Shown here one piece after another: positions 54,834 to 62,722 of a stretch of DNA of 64,000 nucleotides. The notes below the pieces were generated by a model that ran no database searches, had not been told where the DNA came from, and saw nothing but the letters and a program-made list of their open reading frames with translations. The position numbers and the translations under genes are program-made. The DNA lies in assembly GCF_013343115.1 (NCBI RefSeq), contig NZ_CP054570.1, positions 2,230,501 through 2,294,500 of the forward strand, given 5' to 3'. Origin of the DNA: Streptococcus sanguinis. Its GTDB lineage: Bacteria > Bacillota > Bacilli > Lactobacillales > Streptococcaceae. Within the stretch, counting starts at the first letter, position 1, and each line of letters opens with the position of its first letter.

Positions 54834-55808
54834 ATGAAGACTGAAAACACAACTTTGCACGCTTTCAAGGCCCTAGCTTGCTTTAGTATTGTTTCCTTAC
54901 ACTTTCTGTTGCCGGGGCAATTTGGCGTTTTTTATCAAATTGTGGCCCGCTTTGCAGTTCCCTTTTTCATGATGCTGTCGGGCTATTTTTCCTTTAATAT
55001 TTGCAGGGATAAGGTCAAGTATCGTCTCAAGCAGATGCTTCTTTTGACAGCTGCCAGTCTCCTATTTTACACGATTGTTCATTTTGTCAACCTAGTGCTG
55101 ACCAGAGAACTAACAGAAAAGATGGCATCTATAGACCTGTCTGATTTTACAAACTTTTTCCTCTTTAACAGTCCCAGAGACTTGATTGGCTCAGCTGCTA
55201 CACCGATCTGGTATTTGCTGGCGATTTCTTATATCTACACGCTTTATCTGGTTTTTTATAAGCATTTTCACCGCTTAACTAGCTTTGGTGTGTCCTTATT
55301 CTTGTTGGTTCTGGCTTTTTGTATTGAGTTCAATATTAGTGGCACTCTGTACTATCGCAACTTCTTGTTTATGGGTCTTCCCTTTTTCATTTTAGGCATG
55401 CAGTTTGCCAAGCATCGAGATCGGATTTTAGCCTACGACTTGTCTTCTGTCAGGAAATGGGCGATTGGCTTGGGAATAGCAGGCTTGATTCTGCTTGAGT
55501 ACTGTTTCATGGGCACGGAGTATGACCTCTATCCTAGTACCCTTTTCTCGTCCAGTGCAATTTTCTTCTATGCGGTCAGAAATGGGACTGATATTGATAT
55601 TCCGATTTTGAATAATATAGCCAAGAGATATGCCACCATGATTTATATCATTCATCCCTTCATTATCTTCATTTTCAGGTCGATAATGCCTCGGAATACC
55701 ATTTATAGTTTTGGCTTTTTTATCATTTTCTTACTGTCTTACTTGCTGAGCATAGCTTTTCAGAAAACCATCAGACCCAGACTTATCAGTGCACTTCCGG
55801 CTCAGTGA
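54834..55808 (+). CDS. Membrane acyltransferase (acyltransferase 3 family)
   Basis: 324 residues with about ten helices. The N terminus, HAFKALACFSIVSLHFLLPGQFG, contains the conserved His used by the family, and LSGYFSFNI follows near 52. Such proteins O-acetylate surface glycans. It has its own TATAAT at about 54822 and lies just behind the polysaccharide operon terminator, so the exported polysaccharide or peptidoglycan are likely substrates. Confidence 0.88.
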   Translation: MKTENTTLHAFKALACFSIVSLHFLLPGQFGVFYQIVARFAVPFFMMLSGYFSFNICRDKVKYRLKQMLLLTAASLLFYTIVHFVNLVLTRELTEKMASIDLSDFTNFFLFNSPRDLIGSAATPIWYLLAISYIYTLYLVFYKHFHRLTSFGVSLFLLVLAFCIEFNISGTLYYRNFLFMGLPFFILGMQFAKHRDRILAYDLSSVRKWAIGLGIAGLILLEYCFMGTEYDLYPSTLFSSSAIFFYAVRNGTDIDIPILNNIAKRYATMIYIIHPFIIFIFRSIMPRNTIYSFGFFIIFLLSYLLSIAFQKTIRPRLISALPAQ

Positions 55809-55848
55809 TGTAAGCTGTCATAGCTTATCCTCGCTTTGACTCTAAACT

Positions 55849-55876
55849 AAAAGCAACAGAGAATACTGTTGCTTTT
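55849..55876. terminator. Bidirectional terminator between acyltransferase and pseudouridine synthase genes
   Basis: AAAAGCAACAG / CTGTTGCTTTT, 11-bp perfect stem with a 6-nt loop between convergent genes. Confidence 0.9.
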
Positions 55877-55882
55877 CTTGGT

Positions 55883-56758
55883 CTATCTTGGGTTCAGACT
55901 GCTCAATACTTTTTCAAAACTGTCAGAGCGGGCTTCGACTGTTATTTTTTCTAGCGTAAAAGGGTGGGTGAAGGTCAGCCGATGGGCGTGGAGCATAAGC
56001 CGCCCTTTGGGCTGCGGATGATAAAGGGGGTCACCGATAAGAGGGTGTCCGTGGTGAGCTAGATGAACACGGATCTGATGGGTGCGGCCAGTCTTGAGTT
56101 GGCATTTGACCAAGGCAGCCTGCCCAAATTGCTTGACCCTAGTCACATGAGTCTCTGCATAGAGTCCTTTTTGGGGTTCGACTAACCGCTTCCTGCGGTC
56201 ATGGCGGTCGCGGCCAATCTTGTCTTTATAGATCAGTTTTTTGCTTGGGAACTTGCCTTGAACCAGAGCCCAATATTCGCGGCTGATTTCTCGCTTTTCC
56301 AGCAGTCGATTGAGGATAGGGAGGACAAAGGGATTCTTGGCAAAGAGGATAGCACCGCTGGTTTCTTTGTCCAGCCGGTGAACGACATAGCAGGTCTCAC
56401 CGACATAGGCGGAAACATGATTAAGCAGGGCTAGCTCTGTTGGCTCATTAGCATGGGTTTTCATACCCTCAGGTTTATTGACGATGATGAGATGTTGGTC
56501 CTGATAGAGCTCTTCTACGAGTTCGCCATTTCCAAACAAGATTGTCTTTTGAGGGTAATCCTCTTCATCAAATATCAGGCAGATGTCATCTCCAGGTTTG
56601 ACTACAGTCTGCCAGTTGATAGCTAGACCGTTGACGGACACATGCTTCTTGGTCCGCAGAAAGTGCCGAATTTTTCGCGGAATGAGAAATTGTTCTTCCA
56701 GCAGCTCTTTGACTGTCATGGCGGGCAGTCCATCTGGGATAGTGAGTGTAAATTTCAT
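55883..56758 (-). CDS. RluA/RluD-family pseudouridine synthase
   Basis: 291 residues. N-terminal S4-like domain (about 10-75), catalytic HRLDKETSGAILFAKN near 126-141 with the active-site Asp, and GRTHQIRVHLAHHGHPLIGDPLY near 224-246. Modifies uridines in 23S rRNA; the exact target sites cannot be told from sequence. The ATG at 56758 has no strong ribosome binding site. Confidence 0.93.
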   Translation of the reverse strand: MKFTLTIPDGLPAMTVKELLEEQFLIPRKIRHFLRTKKHVSVNGLAINWQTVVKPGDDICLIFDEEDYPQKTILFGNGELVEELYQDQHLIIVNKPEGMKTHANEPTELALLNHVSAYVGETCYVVHRLDKETSGAILFAKNPFVLPILNRLLEKREISREYWALVQGKFPSKKLIYKDKIGRDRHDRRKRLVEPQKGLYAETHVTRVKQFGQAALVKCQLKTGRTHQIRVHLAHHGHPLIGDPLYHPQPKGRLMLHAHRLTFTHPFTLEKITVEARSDSFEKVLSSLNPR

Positions 56759-56934
56759 ACATTTATTGTAGCAGAAAGCCTGCTGTTTGGAAATAGGCAG
56801 TGTCAGGTAAGACTTGCTGCAGAGGCTTTTAAAAGGCTATTTAATATACTCTTTTTCTTAAAAATAACTAAAAATCAGACAGGAAATAGGGTACTTTCTT
56901 GTCTGCACCTAAATAAGGTGATAAAATAAGGTTT

Positions 56935-59163
56935 ATGAAGAATTTAAAAGATTTGTTTGAAAAATTAGTAGATTATTTTACCATACAGAAACCTCAAAAA
57001 GAAGCAGCAGAGGAGGTAGAGCTGACAGAAGAGCAGGCTAAGTCTGGTCTCAGCCGTTCGGGCAAGACCAAGAAGAAACCTCTCTCTCAGCACCCTATCC
57101 GTCGTTTTTGGCGCAGGTTTCATCTGACAAAAATATTCCTTATTCTTGGCTTGACCTTTGGTCTGGTGGTCGGCGGCTACCTCTTTTATGTGGCTAAGAC
57201 AACCAATGTCAAGGATTTGCAGAATGCCCTTAAAGCTACCACGCTCATCTTTGACAAGGATGGCAATGAAGCGGGAAGCCTGTCTGGTCAGAAAGGAACC
57301 TATGTCGAGCTGACCGAGATTAGTCAAGATTTGCAGAATGCTGTCATCGCGACAGAGGACCGGACTTTTTATGAGAATGGCGGGATTAACTACAGTCGTT
57401 TTATCCTAGCTATCCTGACGGCTGGTCGCTCGGGTGGGGGGTCTACCATCACCCAGCAGTTGGCCAAAAATGCCTATCTGTCTCAGGACCAGACCATCGA
57501 GCGGAAGGCCAAGGAATTTTTCCTGGCTCTGGAAATTAATAAGAAATACAGCAAGCAGGAAATCCTGACCATGTACCTCAATAATTCCTATTTTGGAAAT
57601 GGGGTCTGGGGTGTGGAGGATGCCTCTAAGAAATATTTCGGAGTTTCGGCTAGTCAGCTTAGTCTGGACCAGTCGGCTGTTCTGGCTGGTATGCTCAAGG
57701 GGCCAGAGATTTACAATCCGCTATATTCAGTCGAAAATGCGACCAATCGCCGTAATACGGTGCTGCAAAATATGGTTGCTGCAGGCTTTATTGATCAGGG
57801 GACAGCCGATCAGGCAGCCGCTGTAGGAATCGGTGGCCAGCTGGTTGATGCGTATGCCGGTAAGTCAGAAGACTATCGCTATCCGTCCTATTTCGATGCG
57901 GTCATCAATGAAGCGGTCAATGACTACGGCTTGACAGAAGAAGAGATTGTTAATAATGGCTATCGCATTTACACTGAATTGGATCAGAACTACCAAGCCA
58001 GCATGCAGGTTATTTACAGCAATGTCTCTCTCTTTCCTGTAGCAGAAGATGGTACTATGGCTGAGTCGGGCAGTGTTGCCTTGGATCCAAAAACCGGCGG
58101 TGTCCGGGCATTAGTTGGACGAGTCAATAGTGCAGAAGGCTCGACCTTCAGAAGCTTTAACTATGCAACCCAGTCTTCCCGCAGCCCCGGCTCTACTATC
58201 AAGCCCTTGGTTGCTTACAGTCCAGCCGTTGCTGCTGGTTGGCCGACAGATAAGGAGCTGGATAATACCAGAACCACCTTTGGCGACTATACTATCAACA
58301 ACTACGGCAATATCCAAAGCTCCCCTAAAGTTCCAATGTATCAAGCCTTGGCAGAATCTCTGAACATTCCAGCTGTTTCAACTGTAGACGAGCTAGGCAT
58401 CAACAAAGCCTTTGAGTACGGGAAAAAGTTTGGTCTGAATATGGACAAGGTTGATAAGACTTTGGGAGTAGCGCTAGGAAGCGGAGTTACGACCAATCCA
58501 ATGCAGATGGCGCAGGCCTACTCGGTCTTTGCCAACGGCGGTGTGATGAATGATGCCCATCTCATTACAAAAATTGAAAATGCCAGTGGTCAGGTCGTCA
58601 AGACCCATCGCCAAACCTCTACTCGGGTCCTCAATAGCTCAACGACCGACAAGATGAACAGCATGATGCTGGGGACATTCTCGAACGGTACAGGTATTTA
58701 TGCGGCTCCGTATGGCTATACTATGGCTGGTAAGACCGGTACAACTGAAACGGACTTTAACCCAGATCTATCTGGTGACCAATGGGTTATTGGTTATACG
58801 CCGGATGTGGTTATCAGCCAGTGGCTAGGCTTTCCAAAAACTGATGAAACCCACTATCTGACTGGAACCAGCGCGAATGAAGCCTCGGCGGTTTTCCGAA
58901 ATGTTGCCAATAGCATCCTGCCATATACAGAAGGAACTTCCTTTGAAGGGCAGAAGAATGCCTATGCTGCCAACGGTATTGCCCCTGTGGACACCTATGG
59001 TACCGAAGAAACGGGAACTACAACTGAAAACAAAGACTTCCTGCAGGACGTTCAGGACCGAGCTCAAAATCTGGTGGATGAAGCCAAGAAAGCCATTGAT
59101 GACACTGGTATTCCTGAGAAAGCGAAAAACCTTTGGGATACTGTTACCAGCTGGTTTCAATAG
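56935..59163 (+). CDS. pbp2A: Bifunctional penicillin-binding protein 2A
   Basis: 742-residue class A PBP polymerising and crosslinking peptidoglycan. A charged cytoplasmic N terminus with RFWRRF precedes one membrane helix (about 67-87). The GT51 glutamate is E141 in ATEDRTFYE, with [12 protein letters not shown] following. The transpeptidase serine motif is S420-T-I-K423 and KTGT is at 600-603. A C-terminal Glu/Lys-rich tail follows. Gene order pbp2A-rpmG-secE is typical of streptococci. Confidence 0.97.
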   Translation: MKNLKDLFEKLVDYFTIQKPQKEAAEEVELTEEQAKSGLSRSGKTKKKPLSQHPIRRFWRRFHLTKIFLILGLTFGLVVGGYLFYVAKTTNVKDLQNALKATTLIFDKDGNEAGSLSGQKGTYVELTEISQDLQNAVIATEDRTFYENGGINYSRFILAILTAGRSGGGSTITQQLAKNAYLSQDQTIERKAKEFFLALEINKKYSKQEILTMYLNNSYFGNGVWGVEDASKKYFGVSASQLSLDQSAVLAGMLKGPEIYNPLYSVENATNRRNTVLQNMVAAGFIDQGTADQAAAVGIGGQLVDAYAGKSEDYRYPSYFDAVINEAVNDYGLTEEEIVNNGYRIYTELDQNYQASMQVIYSNVSLFPVAEDGTMAESGSVALDPKTGGVRALVGRVNSAEGSTFRSFNYATQSSRSPGSTIKPLVAYSPAVAAGWPTDKELDNTRTTFGDYTINNYGNIQSSPKVPMYQALAESLNIPAVSTVDELGINKAFEYGKKFGLNMDKVDKTLGVALGSGVTTNPMQMAQAYSVFANGGVMNDAHLITKIENASGQVVKTHRQTSTRVLNSSTTDKMNSMMLGTFSNGTGIYAAPYGYTMAGKTGTTETDFNPDLSGDQWVIGYTPDVVISQWLGFPKTDETHYLTGTSANEASAVFRNVANSILPYTEGTSFEGQKNAYAANGIAPVDTYGTEETGTTTENKDFLQDVQDRAQNLVDEAKKAIDDTGIPEKAKNLWDTVTSWFQ

Positions 59164-59231
59164 GATTTAAAAGAGCTGAACGGCTTGTCAAAAGTATAGA
59201 ATCCTGCTATAATAAGAAAGATGGAGGCGTT

Positions 59232-59384
59232 ATGGCATTAAAAAAAGCGAGTCTAGCGTGTACAGTCTGTGGTTCTAGGAACTACTCGGTTAAGCTCAGT
59301 AGCACTCCAAAACCAACGCGTTTAGAAGTTAATAAATTTTGTAAGCATTGCAGTAAATATACCCTGCATAAAGAAACTAGATAG
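59232..59384 (+). CDS. rpmG: 50S ribosomal protein L33
   Basis: 50 residues. Zinc-binding CTVC and CKHC pairs are both present (residues 9-12 and 37-40), so it is the zinc-containing form. ATG 59232 follows GGAGGCGTT. The stop codon overlaps the ribosome binding site of secE. Confidence 0.96.
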   Translation: MALKKASLACTVCGSRNYSVKLSSTPKPTRLEVNKFCKHCSKYTLHKETR

Positions 59385-59393
59385 GAGATTGTT

Positions 59394-59573
59394 GTGAAAT
59401 TCTTTAAAGACGTTTTTAAATTATTGAAAGATACAACTTGGCCTACCCGAAAAGAGAGATGGACAGATTTTATTTCTGTCATGGAATACACTGCATTCTT
59501 CGTAGTGATCATCTATATCTTTGACAAAGTAGTGGCAAGCGGTCTTTTCCAGATTCTGAATATTTTCTCTTAA
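59394..59573 (+). CDS. secE: Protein translocase subunit SecE
   Basis: 59 residues from GTG 59394 (TAGGAG six bases before). Single-helix Gram-positive SecE: the conserved amphipathic stretch LLKDTTWPTRKERWTDF is followed by the membrane helix (about 32-54). Normally nusG follows at once; here 1.6 kb intervene. Confidence 0.95.
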   Translation: MKFFKDVFKLLKDTTWPTRKERWTDFISVMEYTAFFVVIIYIFDKVVASGLFQILNIFS

Positions 59574-59617
59574 TGATTTAAGTAGAAATAAAAAAGTCTA
59601 CAACAGGCATATTATTC

Positions 59618-59652
59618 AAAGTCCCATCTATTGTGAGTAGGTGGGACTTTTG
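59618..59652 (+). terminator. secE terminator
   Basis: AAAGTCCCATCTA / TAGGTGGGACTTT stem followed by TTGACG. The inner part CATCTA-TTG...TAG resembles the stem-loops of the two RNA genes downstream, so it may be a divergent relative of them. Confidence 0.8.
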
Positions 59653-59683
59653 ACGTATGTAGTTATTCTATTTTAGGTGAAGC

Positions 59684-59784
59684 TTGACAAAGTATAAAAA
59701 AGGGGCTAAAATAGTATACCTAGGATAGGTTGTATGCATGTACAATCGAGGACTCTCATCTATTGGCGTAGATGAGAGTTTTTT
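59684..59784 (+). ncRNA. Small RNA gene 1, putative antisense regulator (promoter plus ~66-nt RNA)
   Basis: Promoter TTGACA (59684-59689), 17-bp spacer, TAAAAT (59707-59712), predicted start near 59719. The RNA contains GTTGTATGCATGTACAATCG (59729-59748), which folds as TTGTA/TACAA around the loop TGCATG. A terminator follows with stem CTCTCATCTA / TAGATGAGAG, loop TTGGCG and six T (to 59784). No reading frame. The 20-mer is antisense, with one bulge and a 3-base for 1-base difference, to the start-codon region of the leftward gene at 60062-60418. Confidence 0.75.
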
Positions 59785-59886
59785 AATGAACCATTCTGGC
59801 AGGATATAATTTTCTAAATGGTTGTTAGTGAGTTTAGATTTTTTATCTTCTCAAAATCTATGACACATACTATTTTTATATAACAC

Positions 59887-59987
59887 TTGACAAGGTATAA
59901 AAAATAAGTTATAATATAATTCCGTGATAGGTTGTATGCATGTACAATCGAGGGCTCTCATCTATTGGCGTAGGTGAGAGTTTTTTT
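59887..59987 (+). ncRNA. Small RNA gene 2, near-identical to RNA 1
   Basis: Promoter TTGACA (59887-59892), 17-bp spacer, TATAAT (59910-59915), start near 59922. It repeats RNA 1 almost base for base: the same GATAGG, the same 20-mer (59931-59950) and the same stem-loop with loop TTGGCG, ending in seven T at 59987. Differences are A to G changes in the spacer and stem. Spacer sequences of the two promoters also share GTATAAAAAA/ GGTATAAAAAA starts, so whole units were duplicated. Confidence 0.78.
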
Positions 59988-60012
59988 ATAGAAATTCTCC
60001 CAGAATAAAGCC

Positions 60013-60046
60013 GGAGCCCTCATCTATTGGCGTAGATGAGGGCTCC
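60013..60046 (-). terminator. Terminator of the leftward basic-protein gene, third copy of the stem-loop
   Basis: 14-bp perfect stem GGAGCCCTCATCTA / TAGATGAGGGCTCC with, on the plus strand, the loop TTGGCG. Read leftward the loop is CGCCAA, the exact complement of the loops of RNA 1 and 2. It lies 15 bases beyond the stop of the 118-codon gene. The following T run is weak (CTTTATT). Confidence 0.75.
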
Positions 60047-60061
60047 TTGGTTGCACCGGAA

Positions 60062-60418
60062 TTACTTCTTCCGGCGCTTGTTGTTGTGCTTTCCCCGCTT
60101 CTTATTGCTGCGGTTTTGCTTGCGCTGCTGCTCGTTCTTGCTGAGCAAAAGCTCCTCGAGCTTGCGCTCGTCCAGCTTAGTGAGCTTGCGAAGTTCAGCA
60201 TTCTTCTTCCGAAGAAGACTGATCTGCTTCCGCAGGCTCTGCTGACGCTTTTGCTTGCGCTTCTCCAGGAACTTCTTTCCCGAAGCAATGAGGTCCTTGA
60301 GGACCTCGTCAACGAGCTTATCAGCCGTCTTCTTGCCCAAGTAGAGCAGGACGACGGTGATAACAACCGAGATGTTGGGAGCGAGAGAGTGGATGGCGTC
60401 CGTGATAGTGTTGAGCAT
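60062..60418 (-). CDS. Putative membrane-anchored basic protein, candidate target of the small RNAs
   Basis: 118 residues. One hydrophobic helix (about 15-30, NISVVITVVLLYLG) is followed by a long Lys/Arg/Gln-rich helical tail with coiled-coil character (about 48-118). AAAGGAG lies 9 bases before ATG 60418. Codon use is alien to its neighbours: all 23 Lys codons are AAG and third positions are mostly G or C, which points to recent transfer. Its start region and terminator are complementary to the two small RNAs. I do not recognise the family; a small-RNA-controlled toxin or a phage/plasmid membrane protein are possibilities. Confidence 0.65.
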   Translation of the reverse strand: MLNTITDAIHSLAPNISVVITVVLLYLGKKTADKLVDEVLKDLIASGKKFLEKRKQKRQQSLRKQISLLRKKNAELRKLTKLDERKLEELLLSKNEQQRKQNRSNKKRGKHNNKRRKK

Positions 60419-60524
60419 GTCAATCGTCTCCTTTCATAGGACATGCGGATGTACCTGAATGCTGCTAAAGAATACATGTCTTCTTTAATGGCTTGTCAGG
60501 CTTGCTTGTACTCTAAGGAGAAGA

Positions 60525-60563
60525 TTAGTTGATGGGCTGCTGGTCTGCAGTCTCTTTCTTCAT
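60525..60563 (-). CDS. 12-codon leader peptide frame
   Basis: ATG 60563 with the best ribosome binding site of the region (AAGGAGG, six bases before) encodes MKKETADQQPIN. It lies 106 bases upstream of the basic-protein gene on the same strand. Whether it is a leader peptide coupling translation, or a remnant, is open. Confidence 0.4.
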   Translation of the reverse strand: MKKETADQQPIN

Positions 60564-60691
60564 AATCTCGCCTCCTTAAAGATATTAATAATTTGTTCAA
60601 ATAAAAAAGCCACACTCGCAGCTTGCCATTTGAACACCTGTGAAATCAGAATTTTTTTCCAACTGGAAATACCTTCTGATTCGACATTCAT
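60560..60691 (-). CDS. Possible 43-residue small protein
   Basis: Frame from ATG 60691 to TGA 60560, overlapping the 12-codon frame by 4 bases (ATGA). Product starts MNVESEGISSWKKILISQ and has an amphipathic hydrophobic stretch, ending FKEARL. The ribosome binding site (AGAGG) is distant. Its DNA is AT-rich, unlike the basic-protein gene. Low confidence. Confidence 0.3.
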   Translation of the reverse strand: MNVESEGISSWKKILISQVFKWQAASVAFLFEQIINIFKEARL

Positions 60692-61206
60692 TTGTTCAGC
60701 AAAAAAGACCTCTCAAACAAGTTCAAAGCACACCAAAAAGCGATTCTACTAACAAAACATCCTATGTAGTCAGTTTTGAAAAAATCTTTCTTAGTGTTCT
60801 TCAAGCCATAGCCCGAAAAGTCATAATATTACCGATAGTCATAAATGTCTAAGCTGTCACACAAAATCTTTCAAAATACCAATCCCATAGCTTCGTAGAT
60901 TGTTTTTCTGTATTTTGGTACTATCTCTTAAGCAGTCTAAGTCTCAGTAAAGATTAGAAAGTCAGTTCTTAAAGATAGAATGAAGCCGACAGGCCTCATA
61001 CCCAACTGAAAAGTAAAAATATTAAATTATAGATTTATTATACCATTTTATATTCCCTTGTCAAGAATTTTGAGGCAGAATTAAAAGACTTTGATTTGTC
61101 AGGAAAATAGTTAATAAATTCCTTTGCATTTGAGGAAATTATGGTATAATAGGGCTAGAAAGAAGCAGAAGCCCGCAGGCTTTTTTATTTAGGAAAGGAT
61201 GAACTC
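60692..61206. promoter_or_regulatory. Gene-free region between the basic-protein unit and nusG, with divergent promoters
   Basis: About 515 bases without a supported gene. On the minus strand there is a very strong promoter: TTGACA (61064-61059), 16 bp, extended TGG-TATAAT (61042-61037), giving a long leader toward the small frames and the 118-codon gene. On the plus strand an extended -10 TG-G-TATAAT (61142-61150) drives nusG. The stretch 60700-61020 contains only short hairpins and AT-rich sequence. Confidence 0.6.
61152..61190 (+). promoter_or_regulatory. nusG leader with terminator and competing hairpin
   Basis: A short terminator AGCC-CGCA-GGCT followed by TTTTTATTT ends 10 bases before the nusG ribosome binding site. 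Upstream GGGCT (61152-61156) can instead pair with AGCCC (61170-61174), which uses the same bases as the terminator arm. The two structures exclude each other, the hallmark of attenuation. Confidence 0.55.
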
Positions 61207-61743
61207 ATGGACAGTTTTGACAAAGGCTGGTTTGTACTGCAGACCTATTCAGGCTATGAAAACAAGGTGAAAGAAAATCTTTTGCAGCGTGCTCAAACTT
61301 ATAACATGCTGGAAAATATCTTGCGCGTGGAAATCCCTACTCAGACCGTGCAAGTAGAGAAAAATGGCAAGACCAAGGAAATCGAAGAAAATCGCTTCCC
61401 TGGTTATGTTTTGGTGGAAATGGTAATGACAGACGAAGCCTGGTTTGTCGTGCGGAATACTCCGAATGTAACAGGATTTGTTGGTTCACACGGAAACCGT
61501 TCTAAACCAACACCACTCTTGGAGGAAGAAATTCGCAACATTCTCATCTCCATGGGGCAAACAGTGCAGGAATTTGACTTGGATGTCAAGGTTGGGGATA
61601 CCGTTCGTATCATAGATGGTGCCTTTACTGACTATACAGGTAAGATTACGGAGATTGATAATAACAAGGTCAAGATGATTATTTCCATGTTTGGCAATGA
61701 CACCGTGGCTGAAGTTAATCTTAGCCAAATTGCAGAGCTTTAA
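61207..61743 (+). CDS. nusG: Transcription elongation/antitermination factor NusG
   Basis: 178 residues. NGN domain (about 5-110: WFVLQTYSGYENKVKENL, RFPGYVLVEMVMTDEAWFVVRNTPNVTGFVG) and C-terminal KOW domain (about 125-178: VGDTVRIIDGAFTDYTGKI). AGGAAAGGATG precedes ATG 61207. It has its own promoter and leader, presumably a consequence of the insert separating it from secE. Confidence 0.97.
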   Translation: MDSFDKGWFVLQTYSGYENKVKENLLQRAQTYNMLENILRVEIPTQTVQVEKNGKTKEIEENRFPGYVLVEMVMTDEAWFVVRNTPNVTGFVGSHGNRSKPTPLLEEEIRNILISMGQTVQEFDLDVKVGDTVRIIDGAFTDYTGKITEIDNNKVKMIISMFGNDTVAEVNLSQIAEL

Positions 61744-61768
61744 TCGACGAAGTTGTTATCCTAGTCAA

Positions 61769-61806
61769 AAATAAAATCCAAGACTGAAAAGATCTTGGAT
61801 TTTTAT
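61769..61806. terminator. nusG terminator
   Basis: AAATCCAAGA / TCTTGGATTT stem with a 9-nt loop followed by TTATG; the A run on the left makes it usable for the convergent lipoprotein gene too. Confidence 0.85.
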
Positions 61807-61828
61807 GTTTTTGGAACTGATTAGAAGA

Positions 61829-62593
61829 TTACTTATCCTTAATGACGGAGTCAATAATGTCTTTAGTTTGTTTCATTTGATAGGTAGACATTACCCCAAC
61901 GATTTGATTGTTCTGGGTAGAGAAACTAAACTGTTCATCATTAGAATTTTTATAGACAAAGGTTGTATCGCGTTCTGAACGTATAATCATTTCCGGACGA
62001 CCAAGCTTGTCGAAAGCTGTCTTGGGAGTGTCGGATGTGGTGATGCTAGAGTAACTGCTTTTGGCTGGCTGAGCGTCTTTTAGGCTAAAACTCAAATTCG
62101 TCAGGACATTATTGGTAAAGTAGCACATAATGTCTCCGTTGTCTGTGTGCCAGATGTTGACAGAATTGCCAGGGTCATTCTCATCAGTGCTGAATGTGGG
62201 TTGGCCTAGAGTCGCTGTTACCTCATCGTAAGACGTTTTAGGTTTGTCACCATTGATATCCTCTCCGTTTACCTGAATGACAAAGCCAGTGGAAATATGA
62301 AAATTTCTTATTTTCTCTAATTCAGGAATAGAAGCTGCATCTGGTATGTATTGTAGTGCAGAAGCATCATCTGGATCAAAGCTAGCACGTTTCTGAAATA
62401 CCTCATCACTACTTTCATAGGTGCTAGAGCTACTGCTAGATGATTTGCTGGATGTTTCCTTAGAGGATGAACTTTTCGAAGCTTTGAGGGAGCTAGGCGT
62501 CTTTTTTCTTTGCTGTGTCTGCTTGGCAGGCATGCAGGCTGAGAGAGCTAGCAGAGAGAGAAGGCTGAGGGCATAGAAGCTGACTTTTTTCAT
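61829..62593 (-). CDS. Ser-rich lipoprotein (DUF4947-like)
   Basis: 254 residues from ATG 62593 (an in-frame TTG at 62599 is closer to AAAGGA). Lipobox LSAC, then a Lys/Ser-rich spacer (about 25-65) and a C-terminal region with two similar halves: TSYDEVTATLGQPTFSTDEN...MCYFTNN and TPKTAFDKLGRPEMIIRSERD...FSFSTQNN, each a small SmpA/BLIP-like alpha-beta unit. The promoter TTGTTT-17-TATAAT reads leftward with the palindrome AGCAAA-A-TTTGCT (62649-62661) in its spacer. Function unknown. Confidence 0.85.
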   Translation of the reverse strand: MKKVSFYALSLLSLLALSACMPAKQTQQRKKTPSSLKASKSSSSKETSSKSSSSSSSTYESSDEVFQKRASFDPDDASALQYIPDAASIPELEKIRNFHISTGFVIQVNGEDINGDKPKTSYDEVTATLGQPTFSTDENDPGNSVNIWHTDNGDIMCYFTNNVLTNLSFSLKDAQPAKSSYSSITTSDTPKTAFDKLGRPEMIIRSERDTTFVYKNSNDEQFSFSTQNNQIVGVMSTYQMKQTKDIIDSVIKDK

Positions 62594-62683
62594 AATCAAT
62601 CTTTTTTCCTTTCGCTGATGATGAATGATGTTTTTATAATATTATATCAGCAAAATTTGCTAGAAACAATAGGAAATGCAATA

Positions 62684-62708
62684 AAAAAGCCCTTTGAGGG
62701 ACTTCTAG
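62684..62708 (-). terminator. tRNA-Cys terminator
   Basis: Read leftward: AAGTCCCT-CAA-AGGGCTT followed by TTTTATT, directly behind the tRNA gene. Confidence 0.8.
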
Positions 62709-62722
62709 AAATATATTTACGA

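Noticed and set aside
59684..59987. Repeated units read as a CRISPR or as cia-dependent small RNAs
   Set aside because: Only two long units with internal promoters and terminators, no spacer structure and no cas genes; the TTTAAG-N5-TTTAAG CiaR site is absent.
60047..60439. 130-codon rightward Leu-rich frame antisense to the basic-protein gene
   Set aside because: TTG start without ribosome binding site; AAG lysine codons read backward give CTT leucine, which explains its composition.
59986..60477. 163-codon leftward frame rich in Ser and Arg overlapping the basic-protein gene
   Set aside because: Low-complexity product caused by the G/C third-position bias of the gene in the other frame; it reads through the terminator stem-loop and lacks a good ribosome binding site.
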